Shown in pieces: positions 30,790 through 38,756 of a stretch of 64,000 bases of DNA. The notes below the pieces were generated by a model, which ran no database searches, was not told the DNA's origin, and saw only the letters and a program-made list of their open reading frames with translations. The DNA comes from Achromobacter veterisilvae. Lineage in GTDB: Bacteria; Pseudomonadota; Gammaproteobacteria; Burkholderiales; Burkholderiaceae_B. The DNA is taken from positions 62,001 through 126,000 of the forward strand of contig NZ_UFQC01000013.1 in assembly GCF_900496975.1 (NCBI RefSeq), given 5' to 3'. Both the position numbers and the translations under genes were made by a program. Each line of letters opens with the position of its first letter. The stretch's first letter is position 1.

Positions 30790-31455
30790 ATGGATTTCGA
30801 TTTTTCCCCGCTAGTCGAGAACTGGCGATTCTTCGCCGGTGGCCTCGGCGTCACCGTGGCGCTCAGTGCCGCCACCGCGGTGTCCAGCATTCTGCTGGGC
30901 CTGGTGATCGCGCTGCTGCGCCTGTACGGGCCGCGCTGGCTGCGCGTGCTGCTGGTGTTCTACATCGACAGCATGCGCGCCATCCCCGTGCTGGTGGTGC
31001 TGGTCTGGATCTACTTCGCCTTCCCGTTGCTGGCCGGCGTGAACTTCGCGCCCTTCTGGGCGGCGCTGGTGGCGCTGACCCTGCACATCGCGGCCTATTC
31101 GGCCGAGGTGATCCGCGCCGGCATCGAGTCGGTGCGGCCGGGGCAGATGCGCGCGGGCCTGGCGCTGGGCATGTCGCGCGCCCAGGCGCTGCGCAAGATC
31201 ATCCTGCCCCAAGCCACCATCCGCATGCTGCCGGCCTTCGGCTCGGTGCTGACGGTGGCCATCAAGGACACCGCCATCGCCACCGTGATCGCGGTGCCCG
31301 AACTGATGCACAAGGCCGAGACCATCGCCGGCCAGAGCTACCGGCCCATCGAAGTCTTCACCGCCGTCATCGTGGCGTACTTCGTGATCCTGTTCCCGGT
31401 CACCCGCGGCGTGGACCGGCTGTACCAACGCTACGCACACCTGGGGCGCTCATGA
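30790..31455 (+). CDS. Amino acid-type ABC transporter permease (HisM/GlnP family), first subunit
   Basis: The 221-residue integral membrane protein has about five helices and the EAA-type loop IESVRPGQMRAGLALGMSRAQALRKIILPQA, characteristic of polar amino acid permeases. SMRAIPVLVVLVW and AIKDTAIATVIAVPELMHKA are also family motifs. It pairs with the next permease, overlapping it by 4 bp (ATGA), and with the ATPase to import the ligand of the two binding proteins. Confidence 0.92.
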   Translation: MDFDFSPLVENWRFFAGGLGVTVALSAATAVSSILLGLVIALLRLYGPRWLRVLLVFYIDSMRAIPVLVVLVWIYFAFPLLAGVNFAPFWAALVALTLHIAAYSAEVIRAGIESVRPGQMRAGLALGMSRAQALRKIILPQATIRMLPAFGSVLTVAIKDTAIATVIAVPELMHKAETIAGQSYRPIEVFTAVIVAYFVILFPVTRGVDRLYQRYAHLGRS

Positions 31456-32111
31456 ACCTGGACTGGGGAATCATCTGGGATTCGCGCGATGCGCTGCTGC
31501 AAGGCGCCGCGATGACCATCATGCTGACGGTGGTGACGATGGCGCTTGCCGTGCCCGGCGGCATGGTGCTGGCGTTGATGCGCCTGTCGTCGAACCGGAT
31601 CGCCAACGGCGTGGCCGTCGCCATCGTGGAGTTCTTCCGCAACCTGCCGCTGATCCTGGTGATCTATTGGGCGTTCTACGTGATGCCGATGGCGCTGGAC
31701 GTGCAGTTCTCGGCGGTGACCACGGCGCTGGTGGCGCTGGTGCTGAACGTGTCGGCCTACAACTCGGAGACTTTCCGCGCCGGCATCAATTCGATCCGCA
31801 AGGGGCAGATGGAGGCAGCGCTGGCGATGGGCATGTCGCGCCGGCAGGCCATGTTCAAGGTGCTGATCCCGCAGGCCGCGCGCCGCATCCTGCCGGTGCT
31901 GGCCAGCACCTGGATCTCGCTGTTCAAGGATACGTCGCTGGTGTCGGTGATCGCGGTCAGCGAATTGGCCTACGCCTCGATGCAGGTGCGCGCGCAGAGC
32001 TTCCGCGTGCTGGAAATGCTGACCGCGATGGCGGTGATCTATTGGCTGATGGGCTATCCCCAGGCCAAGCTGGTCGACTGGATCCATCGCAAATACGGAG
32101 TCAAGGAATGA
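31452..32111 (+). CDS. Amino acid-type ABC transporter permease, second subunit
   Basis: The 219-residue membrane protein has the same family architecture: VEFFRNLPLILVIYW, the coupling loop INSIRKGQMEAALAMGMSRRQAMFKVLIPQA, and SLFKDTSLVSVIAVSELAYA. It forms the heterodimeric channel with the preceding permease. It overlaps both neighbours by 4 bp, so the three transporter subunits are translated together. Confidence 0.92.
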   Translation: MNLDWGIIWDSRDALLQGAAMTIMLTVVTMALAVPGGMVLALMRLSSNRIANGVAVAIVEFFRNLPLILVIYWAFYVMPMALDVQFSAVTTALVALVLNVSAYNSETFRAGINSIRKGQMEAALAMGMSRRQAMFKVLIPQAARRILPVLASTWISLFKDTSLVSVIAVSELAYASMQVRAQSFRVLEMLTAMAVIYWLMGYPQAKLVDWIHRKYGVKE

Positions 32112-32920
32112 ACGACATGATCTCGGAGCAAGAGCCCGCCACGGCGCGCACGGCGCCGGCCGTGCGCAAGGGCGCGGACCAGCCGCCCGTGCTGGTCTAT
32201 GAACACGTGCGCAAGGTCTATGGCGACTTCGTGGCGCTGGCCGACGTGTCGCTGCAAGTGAACAAGGGCGAGGTGATGTGCCTGATCGGTCCGTCCGGGT
32301 CGGGCAAGTCCACGCTTTTGCGTTGCACCAACGCGCTGGAAAAGCTGGACGGCGGCCGCGTGCTGCTGGACGGCGTGGCGCTGCCGGAATCCGAATCCGA
32401 AGTGCGCCGCGTGCGCCAGCGCATGGGCATGGTGTTCCAGAGCTTCGAACTGTTCCCGCACAAATCGGCGCTGGACAACGTGGCGATGGGGCCGATCACG
32501 GTGCTGGGCATGGCGCCGGAAGCCGCTCGCGCCCGCGCCATGGCGCTGCTGGAAAAGGTGGGCCTGGCCGCCAAGGCGGGAAACTTCCCCGCCAACCTGT
32601 CCGGCGGCCAGCAACAGCGCGTGGCGATCGCCCGCGCGCTGGCGATGGAGCCCGACGTGATGCTGTTCGATGAACCCACGTCGGCGCTGGACCCGGAAAC
32701 GGTGGGCGAAGTGCTGAACGTGATGAAGAAGCTGGCGCAGGAAGGCATGACGATGATCGTCGTGACCCACGAGATGAGCTTTGCGCGGCGCGTGGCCAAT
32801 TGGGTGGTGGTGTTCGAGAACGGCGCCATCCTCGAGCAAGGCCCGCCCACGCAGATTTTCGACAACCCGCAAGTCGCCCGCACCCGCGACTTCCTCAGCC
32901 ACCTGGGCTGGGAAGGCTAG
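32108..32920 (+). CDS. ABC transporter ATP-binding protein, polar amino acid type
   Basis: The 270-residue ATPase has Walker A GPSGSGKST, Q-loop MVFQSFELFPH, signature LSGGQQQRVAIARAL, Walker B VMLFDEPTSALDPE and switch His in VVTHEM. The SFELFPHKSALDNV segment is that of the GlnQ/HisP group. The ATG at 32108 overlaps the permease stop; about 30 extra N-terminal residues precede the conserved core. A terminator-like hairpin follows directly. Confidence 0.94.
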   Translation: MNDMISEQEPATARTAPAVRKGADQPPVLVYEHVRKVYGDFVALADVSLQVNKGEVMCLIGPSGSGKSTLLRCTNALEKLDGGRVLLDGVALPESESEVRRVRQRMGMVFQSFELFPHKSALDNVAMGPITVLGMAPEAARARAMALLEKVGLAAKAGNFPANLSGGQQQRVAIARALAMEPDVMLFDEPTSALDPETVGEVLNVMKKLAQEGMTMIVVTHEMSFARRVANWVVVFENGAILEQGPPTQIFDNPQVARTRDFLSHLGWEG

Positions 32921-32943
32921 GGCCCGAGCGGGCTCCTTTTTTT
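32920..32943 (+). terminator. Probable intrinsic terminator inside the sugar-acid operon
   Basis: A 6-bp stem (GGGCCC with GGGCTC, one G-T pair) and loop GAGC is followed by seven T residues, starting at the last base of the ATPase stop codon. It lies 46 bp before the manD start. It probably lowers expression of manD-uxuB relative to the transporter, or implies that they have a promoter of their own. Confidence 0.7.
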
Positions 32944-32989
32944 CATCGACAAGGCCTAAGACCTTTTCCTGTCTCTACGGAAACCTAAA

Positions 32990-34201
32990 ATGAAAATTAC
33001 GAACGCGCGCGCGATCGTTTGTTCGCCGGGCCGCAATTTCGTGACGCTGAAAATCGAAACCGACCAGGGGCTGACCGGCATCGGCGACGCCACCCTGAAC
33101 GGGCGCGAGCTGGCCGTGTCGGCCTACCTGACCGAACACGTCATCCCCTGCCTGATCGGGCGGGATGCGCACCAGATCGAAGACATCTGGCAGTACCTGT
33201 ACAAGGGCGCGTATTGGCGCCGGGGGCCGGTCACCATGACCGCCATCGCCGCCGTGGACACGGCGCTGTGGGACCTGAAGGCGAAGGCGGCCGGCCTGCC
33301 GCTGTATCAGCTTCTGGGCGGCAAGAGCCGCAGCGGCGTGATGGTCTACGGCCACGCCAACGGGTCGGACATCGAGCATACGGTGGACGAAGTGCTGCGC
33401 TACGCCGACATGGGCTACCGCGCCATCCGCGCGCAAAGCGGCGTGCCGGGCCTGGACAAGGTCTACGGGGTGGGCCGCGGCAACCTGTTCTACGAACCCG
33501 CCGACGCCGACCTGCCCAGCGAGCACGACTGGTCCACCGAGAAGTACCTGCGCCACACGCCGCAACTGTTCGAACGCATCCGCGAGAAGCTGGGCTTCGA
33601 CCACCACCTGCTGCATGACGTGCACCATCGCCTGACGCCCATCGAAGCCGGACGCCTGGGCAAGTCGCTGGAGCCCTACAACCTGTTCTGGATGGAGGAC
33701 GCGACGCCCGCCGAAAACCAGGAGGCGTTCCGTCTGATCCGCCAGCACACCACCACCCCGCTGGCCGTGGGCGAGATATTCAATTCGATCTGGGACTGCA
33801 AGGACCTGGTGCAGAACCAGTTGATCGACTTCATCCGGACCACCGTGGTGCATGCGGGCGGCATCACGCACCTGCGCCGCATCGCGGACCTGGCCTCGCT
33901 GTATCAGGTGCGGACCGGCTGCCACGGCGCCACCGACCTGTCGCCCGTCTGCATGGGCGCGGCGCTGCACTTCGACCTGTGGGTGCCCAACTTCGGCATC
34001 CAGGAATACATGCGCCACACGGACGAGACCGATGCCGTCTTCCCGCATGCCTATACGTTCGACCGGGGCATGCTGTATCCGGGCGACGTGCCGGGCCATG
34101 GCGTCGACATCGACGAGAAGCTGGCCGCCAAGTATCCGTACAAGCGCGCCTACCTGCCGGTCAACCGCCTGCAGCAGGACGGGACGCTATGGAACTGGTA
34201 G
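32990..34201 (+). CDS. manD: D-mannonate dehydratase, enolase superfamily (ManD/RspA)
   Basis: The 403-residue enolase-superfamily protein belongs to the mannonate dehydratase subgroup: [24 protein letters not shown] at the N-terminal cap, [22 protein letters not shown], metal and catalytic residues in [25 protein letters not shown] and LAVGEIFNS, and the C-terminal [19 protein letters not shown]. The family dehydrates D-mannonate to 2-keto-3-deoxygluconate; some members have low activity or act on D-gluconate. The uxuB-like neighbour supports a mannonate role. Confidence 0.9.
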   Translation: MKITNARAIVCSPGRNFVTLKIETDQGLTGIGDATLNGRELAVSAYLTEHVIPCLIGRDAHQIEDIWQYLYKGAYWRRGPVTMTAIAAVDTALWDLKAKAAGLPLYQLLGGKSRSGVMVYGHANGSDIEHTVDEVLRYADMGYRAIRAQSGVPGLDKVYGVGRGNLFYEPADADLPSEHDWSTEKYLRHTPQLFERIREKLGFDHHLLHDVHHRLTPIEAGRLGKSLEPYNLFWMEDATPAENQEAFRLIRQHTTTPLAVGEIFNSIWDCKDLVQNQLIDFIRTTVVHAGGITHLRRIADLASLYQVRTGCHGATDLSPVCMGAALHFDLWVPNFGIQEYMRHTDETDAVFPHAYTFDRGMLYPGDVPGHGVDIDEKLAAKYPYKRAYLPVNRLQQDGTLWNW

Positions 34202-35745
34202 CCGCCGGCGCGGCGCGCCTGTCGCCCATGGGCCTGTCCGCGCTGCCGGACGCGGTGGCGCGCCCCGGCTATGACCGGGCCTCCCTGCGCGTGGGCATTG
34301 TGCACCTGGGCCTGGGCGCTTTCGCGCGCGCGCACCTGGCCGCCGTCAACGAGGCCGCGCTGCACGCGGGCGCGGACCGCGGCTGGGGTATTTGCGGCGT
34401 CTCGCTGCGCCAGGCCGATACGCGCGACGCGCTGGCGCCGCAGGACGGGCTGTACGCCCTGGCTTTGCGCAGCGCCGATGCGGCGGGCCGGCCGCGCCAG
34501 CAGGTCGCGGTCATCGGCTGCCTGCTGGAAACCCTTGTCGCGCCGGAGGATCCGCAGGCGGTGCTGGCGCGCATTGCGCATGCGGACACGCGCATCGTCA
34601 GTGTCACCGTCACCGAGAAAGGCTATTGCCATGATCCGGCCAGCGGCCGACTGAACCTGGACCATCCGGACATCGTGCACGACCTGGGGCAGCCTTTGGC
34701 TCCGCGCAGCACGATCGGGTTCCTTGCATGGGGGTTGCAGCAGCGGCGGGCGGCGGGGCTTGCGCCCGTCACGCTGATGTCGCTGGATAACCTGCCCGGC
34801 AACGGCCACCTGTTGCGCGGCATGGTGCTGGCGTTTGCCGAGCAGGTCGATCGCGCGCTGGCCGCATGGATCGCGTCGTCATGCGCGTTTCCGTGTTCGA
34901 TGGTGGATCGCATCGTGCCCCGCACGACGGACGACGACCGCCGCCAGGTGGCCGACGCGTTGGGCGTGCAGGATGCTTGGCCTGTGCTGGCCGAGCCGTA
35001 TCTGGAATGGGTGGTGGAAGACCGCTTTGCCGCCGGCAGGCCGGACTGGACGGCGGGCGGCGCGCGCTTCGTGGCCGAGGCCGCGCCCTTCGAAACGCTG
35101 AAGCTGCGCATGGTCAACGGCGCGCATTCGGCGCTGGCCTATCTGTCGGTGATGGCCGGCTGGGCCACGGTGGACCAAGCGATGGCCCAGCCTGCGTTGA
35201 AAGCCTATCTGGCCGCGCTGATGCAGGACGAGATCGTGCCGACCCTGCCGGCGTTGCCTGGCCTGGACCTGGCGCAGTATCAAGCCCGCTTGTTGCAGCG
35301 CTACGAGAACCCGGCGCTCAAGCACCAGACCCGGCAGATCGCGATGGACGGCTCGCAGAAGCTGCCGCAGCGCCTGCTGGACACGGTGTGCGCGCGGCTG
35401 GCGGCGGATTTGCCCATACCTGGCCTGGCGCTGGCCGTGGCGGGGTGGCTGCATTTCCTGCGGGGCGTGGACCAGGCCGGACGCCGCTACGAGATCCAGG
35501 ATCCCCTGGCCGACGTCCTGGCGCGCCAGTACGCGCTGGCGGAACAGGCGGCGCAAGAGGCGGGGGAGGGGCCGGCGGCGATGTTGGCCTGGACCGAATC
35601 ATTGACGAGTCTTGCGCCGGTGTTCGGAGATCTGGGCCGGGACCCGCGTTTCCTGCGGGCCGTGGCGCAGGCGGCGCAGTCCTTGCGCAGCCAGGGCGTG
35701 GCCGGCGCGCTGGCTGCGCTGGCCGCCCCGTCCGCGCCCCGCTGA
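34189..35745 (+). CDS. uxuB: Mannitol dehydrogenase family oxidoreductase, probable D-fructuronate reductase
   Basis: The 518-residue long-chain dehydrogenase has the N-terminal nucleotide-binding [41 protein letters not shown] and [15 protein letters not shown] (Asn-His catalytic region), all typical of the mannitol dehydrogenase/UxuB family. Next to manD it probably interconverts D-fructuronate and D-mannonate. The ATG at 34189 overlaps the end of manD by 13 bp; an ATG at 34228 is an alternative. The C-terminal 60 residues are Ala-rich. Confidence 0.85.
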   Translation: MELVAAGAARLSPMGLSALPDAVARPGYDRASLRVGIVHLGLGAFARAHLAAVNEAALHAGADRGWGICGVSLRQADTRDALAPQDGLYALALRSADAAGRPRQQVAVIGCLLETLVAPEDPQAVLARIAHADTRIVSVTVTEKGYCHDPASGRLNLDHPDIVHDLGQPLAPRSTIGFLAWGLQQRRAAGLAPVTLMSLDNLPGNGHLLRGMVLAFAEQVDRALAAWIASSCAFPCSMVDRIVPRTTDDDRRQVADALGVQDAWPVLAEPYLEWVVEDRFAAGRPDWTAGGARFVAEAAPFETLKLRMVNGAHSALAYLSVMAGWATVDQAMAQPALKAYLAALMQDEIVPTLPALPGLDLAQYQARLLQRYENPALKHQTRQIAMDGSQKLPQRLLDTVCARLAADLPIPGLALAVAGWLHFLRGVDQAGRRYEIQDPLADVLARQYALAEQAAQEAGEGPAAMLAWTESLTSLAPVFGDLGRDPRFLRAVAQAAQSLRSQGVAGALAALAAPSAPR

Positions 35746-35757
35746 TCCGGGATCGGA

Positions 35758-36528
35758 TCAGCCCGGCTTCTTCACCACGATGGTGGCCGTGTCGCTGGTG
35801 AAGGAGCCGTCGTCCTGCACCTCGAAATGCGCGCGCACCACGTCCGGCGCGATACCGAACATGTGGCGCAGCGCCGCCACCAGCGTGTCCGGCGTGCGCA
35901 TGCGCGTCACCCAGGACTGGAATTCCAGGGGCAGGCGGCGCGGGACCAGGCCTTGCAGGGTGAAGCCGGCCTCGGTCAGCATGCGGGTCCATTCGGCGAC
36001 GGAATAGTCGCGCACGTGCGAGGTGTCGCGCAGCACCTCGATCGTCTGCAGCCAGGTGTCCAGCAGCGGCTCGCCGGGCGAGACCACGTCGGCGAACACG
36101 GCGGTGCCGCCGGGCTTGAGTACGCGGAACGCTTCGCGCAGACCGCGCCCGGCGTCCTGCCAGTGGTGCGTGGAATAGCGCGACATCACCAGGTCGAATT
36201 CGCCGTCGCCGAACGGCAGGTATTCGGCCTTGCCCTGACAGGTGGCCAGGTTGGCGAGCCCGCGCTTGGCGGCTTCGCCGGCGACCACGTCCAGCATCTG
36301 CTGCGACAGGTCGTAGGCGGTCACGTGCTTGACCTGGGGCGCGACGTGAAAGCTCACGTGGCCGCCGCCGCAGCCCAGGTCCAGCAGCCGGGCGCCGGGG
36401 TGCTGGCCGGCGATGCCCGCCATTTGCAGCAGGTCTTCGCCCTGGGCGTGGACGGCGCTGGTCAGGTAGGCGGAGGCGCGCGGGCTGAACTGGCGGTCGA
36501 CGGCGTCGTCGTGCGTGCTGGCGGTCAT
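35758..36528 (-). CDS. SAM-dependent class I methyltransferase
   Basis: The 256-residue protein has motif I RLLDLGCGGGHVSFHVA, post-motif AYDLSQQML, YLPFGDGEFDLVMSRYSTHHW and VLKPGGTAVFADVVSPG, the UbiE/Methyltransf_11 pattern. The frame is open to 36843, but the ATG at 36528 gives the family N-terminus (HDDAVDRQFSPRASAYL). The substrate is unknown. It is divergent from an MmyB-type regulator, an arrangement in which the regulator often controls the neighbouring enzyme. Confidence 0.85.
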   Translation of the reverse strand: MTASTHDDAVDRQFSPRASAYLTSAVHAQGEDLLQMAGIAGQHPGARLLDLGCGGGHVSFHVAPQVKHVTAYDLSQQMLDVVAGEAAKRGLANLATCQGKAEYLPFGDGEFDLVMSRYSTHHWQDAGRGLREAFRVLKPGGTAVFADVVSPGEPLLDTWLQTIEVLRDTSHVRDYSVAEWTRMLTEAGFTLQGLVPRRLPLEFQSWVTRMRTPDTLVAALRHMFGIAPDVVRAHFEVQDDGSFTSDTATIVVKKPG

Positions 36529-36559
36529 GGGAATCCTTTGGGTGCGAGGGCGGATAAAG

Positions 36560-36609
36560 GGCGGGCCGCTCGGAACAAGCGGCGCAGGCGCTAAGATAGG
36601 CGGGCCGCT
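36560..36609. promoter_or_regulatory. Direct repeat in the methyltransferase/regulator promoter gap
   Basis: GGCGGGCCGCT occurs twice in direct orientation at 36560-36570 and 36599-36609, 39 bp apart, in the divergent gap. AAGCGG between them is complementary to the CCGCT part. It could be the operator of the adjacent HTH protein. Seen directly; the role is a guess. Confidence 0.3.
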
Positions 36610-36640
36610 ATACACGTACAAGCCCATTCCTGATCCTGGT

Positions 36641-37462
36641 ATGACTACTTCCCCCCAGGCCGGCGCCGCCGGCCACGAAGGTTCCCGCGTGCGCCGCCAG
36701 GCGCTGGGCGAGTTCGTGCGCAGCGCGCGATCCCGCATCACGCCCCGTATGGCCGGCCTGCCCGAAGGCATGCGCCGCCGCACGCCGGGGCTGAGGCGCG
36801 AAGAAGTCGCGCAGCTTTGCGGCATCAGCGTGACCTGGTACACCTGGATCGAACAGGGGCGGGAGGTCTCGGTATCGCCTTCGGTCTGGTCGCGGATCGC
36901 GGGCGTGCTGCAACTGGCCCGCGCCGAGCGCGCCTATCTGTTCGACCTGGCCGATTGCGCCGATCCGCAGCACGCCCGCGACGACGGGGGCGGCGTGCCG
37001 GGATCGCTGCAGGAATGCGTGAACGCCATCGATGCGCCCGCCTACGTGCTGGACCGCGCCTGGAACGTGCTGGCCTACAACGAGCCGCTGCGCGACCTGT
37101 TCGACGATTGGCCCAGGCGCGACGCCGAACCCAACCTGCTGCGCTACATCTTCCTGGATCCGGCCGCGCGCGAACTGGTGGTGGACTGGGACCAGCGCGC
37201 CCGCCGCGTGGTGGCGGAATTCCGGGCCGATGCCGGCGCGCACCTGGACGAGCCGGCGGTGCTTGCGCTGCTGGACAACCTGAGCCGGCAAAGCCCGGTG
37301 TTCGCCCACTGGTGGACGCGCCACGCGGTGGTGGAACGCGAAGGCGGCCTGCGCGAGTTCCAGCACCCGCTGCGCGGCAAGCTCGCCTACCAGCAGATCA
37401 CGTTCCGCCTGGCGACGCATCCGGACCTGAAGCTGGTGATGTTGCTGGGAGGGGGCGCGTAG
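36641..37462 (+). CDS. XRE-family regulator with MmyB-like ligand-binding domain
   Basis: The 273-residue protein has an N-terminal helix-turn-helix (GLRREEVAQLCGISVTWYTWIEQGR, of which TPGLRREEVA is the group signature) and a C-terminal PAS-like MmyB domain (about 110-270; YVLDRAWNVLAYNEPLRDLF, HWWTRHAVVEREGG, GKLAYQQITFRL). Related Actinobacterial and proteobacterial proteins bind small, possibly fatty acid-like ligands. The ATG at 36641 is the best start. Its stop codon lies inside the first unit of a 14-bp tandem repeat. Confidence 0.88.
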   Translation: MTTSPQAGAAGHEGSRVRRQALGEFVRSARSRITPRMAGLPEGMRRRTPGLRREEVAQLCGISVTWYTWIEQGREVSVSPSVWSRIAGVLQLARAERAYLFDLADCADPQHARDDGGGVPGSLQECVNAIDAPAYVLDRAWNVLAYNEPLRDLFDDWPRRDAEPNLLRYIFLDPAARELVVDWDQRARRVVAEFRADAGAHLDEPAVLALLDNLSRQSPVFAHWWTRHAVVEREGGLREFQHPLRGKLAYQQITFRLATHPDLKLVMLLGGGA

Positions 37463-37502
37463 CCGGGGGCGCGTAGCCGGGGGCGCGTAGCCGGGGGCGC
37501 GC
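37451..37502. repeat. 14-bp tandem repeat at the regulator stop codon
   Basis: GGGGGCGCGTAGCC is repeated three full times plus about 9 bases (37451-37502). The first unit encodes the last residues and TAG stop of the MmyB-type regulator. The 14-bp unit is not a multiple of three, but a change in copy number would leave the first stop intact. The array fills the gap to the mutY stop codon at 37509. Confidence 0.9.
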
Positions 37503-37508
37503 GGCGCT

Positions 37509-38588
37509 TCAGGCCGCGCCGTCGTCGAACAGCCCACCCTGCAAGCCTGCCTCCACCAATCCCAGCAGCAGCTTTTTCACGGGAGCGGGCAGGGCCGTCG
37601 AGGCCAGCTTGTCGGCGGGCACCCAGCGTTCCGGCAGCGCGGATTCGCGCAGGCCGGCCGCGCGCACCGGCACGAGCCAGGGCCGGATGTGCAGGCGGTA
37701 ATGGGTGAAGGTGTGGGCGAAGGCGGCCAGTTCGAAGCGCTGCTCGGGCTCCAGGCCCAGCGCGCGGGAGGCGCTGTCCGGGTCCTGGGCCGTGTCGAAT
37801 TCGGGCAGGCTCCACAGCCCGCCCCAGATGCCGGGCTCGGGCCGCTGCTGCAACAGGAACGCGCCCTGGTGGCGCAGCACCAGCATACAGGTCTCGCGTT
37901 CCGGGATGGCCTTGCGCGCCTTCGGCGTGGGCAGCTCCGCCTGGCGGCCCTCCCGCCTGGCCACGCAACTGTCCGCCACCGGGCACTTGCCGCAGGCGGG
38001 CTTGCCGCGCGTGCAGAGGGTGGCGCCCAGGTCCATCAGCCCTTGCGTATAGGCGGCCATGTCCAGGTCCGGCGCGGCCTCGACCTGCGCGTCCGCCAGC
38101 GCCCACAGCCGCTGCTCGATCTCGCGCTTGCCCGGGTCGCCCGCGATGCCGAAGTGGCGGGTGAACACGCGCTTGACGTTGCCGTCCAGGATGGGGGAAC
38201 GTTCGCCGTAGGCGAACGCCGCGATCGCGGCGGCGGTGGAGCGGCCAATGCCGGGCAGCGTGGCGATGGCTTCGGCCGTGGGCGGGAAGCGGCCGTTCCA
38301 GTCGCGGGCGATCTCCTGTGCGCAGCGATGCAGGTTGCGGGCGCGGGCGTAATAGCCCAGGCCGGCCCAGTAGGGCATCACATCTTCCTGCGCGGCGGCG
38401 GCCAGCGCGGCCACGTCCGGGAAGCGCTGGAGGAAGCGTTCGTAATAGGGAATGACGGTCGCGACCTGGGTCTGTTGCAGCATGATCTCGGACAGCCAGA
38501 TCCGATAGGGGTCCCGGGTGTTCTGCCAGGGAAGATCGTGGCGGCCATGCTGGCGCTGCCAGTCGACGATGCGTGGGGCGAAGTCCAT
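37509..38588 (-). CDS. mutY: Adenine DNA glycosylase MutY
   Basis: The 359-residue enzyme removes adenine mispaired with 8-oxoguanine. It has the catalytic Glu in WLSEIMLQQTQV, the helix-hairpin-helix LPGIGRSTAAAIAAFAYGE with catalytic Asp in PILDGNVKRV, and the 4Fe-4S cluster ligands spaced C-x6-C-x2-C-x5-C (CTRGKPACGKCPVADSC). The C-terminal NUDIX-like domain (about 225-355, including FTHYRLHIRPWLV) recognises 8-oxoG. Length and domains are normal. Confidence 0.96.
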   Translation of the reverse strand: MDFAPRIVDWQRQHGRHDLPWQNTRDPYRIWLSEIMLQQTQVATVIPYYERFLQRFPDVAALAAAAQEDVMPYWAGLGYYARARNLHRCAQEIARDWNGRFPPTAEAIATLPGIGRSTAAAIAAFAYGERSPILDGNVKRVFTRHFGIAGDPGKREIEQRLWALADAQVEAAPDLDMAAYTQGLMDLGATLCTRGKPACGKCPVADSCVARREGRQAELPTPKARKAIPERETCMLVLRHQGAFLLQQRPEPGIWGGLWSLPEFDTAQDPDSASRALGLEPEQRFELAAFAHTFTHYRLHIRPWLVPVRAAGLRESALPERWVPADKLASTALPAPVKKLLLGLVEAGLQGGLFDDGAA

Positions 38589-38756
38589 GGAGGCAATTAT
38601 CGCATCGCCCTATTGCCCGGGGTGGGGGTAGCGGTTACAACCAAGTAAAACAGAAGCGCGCCAGCGCCCGGAATTCACGTCCCCTGCTCGCCCGCGCGCG
38701 CTTCAAGAGGGTGTCGCGCGAAGCCGGCGGGGGTTCCAGGATCCCTCGGAGCAGAC

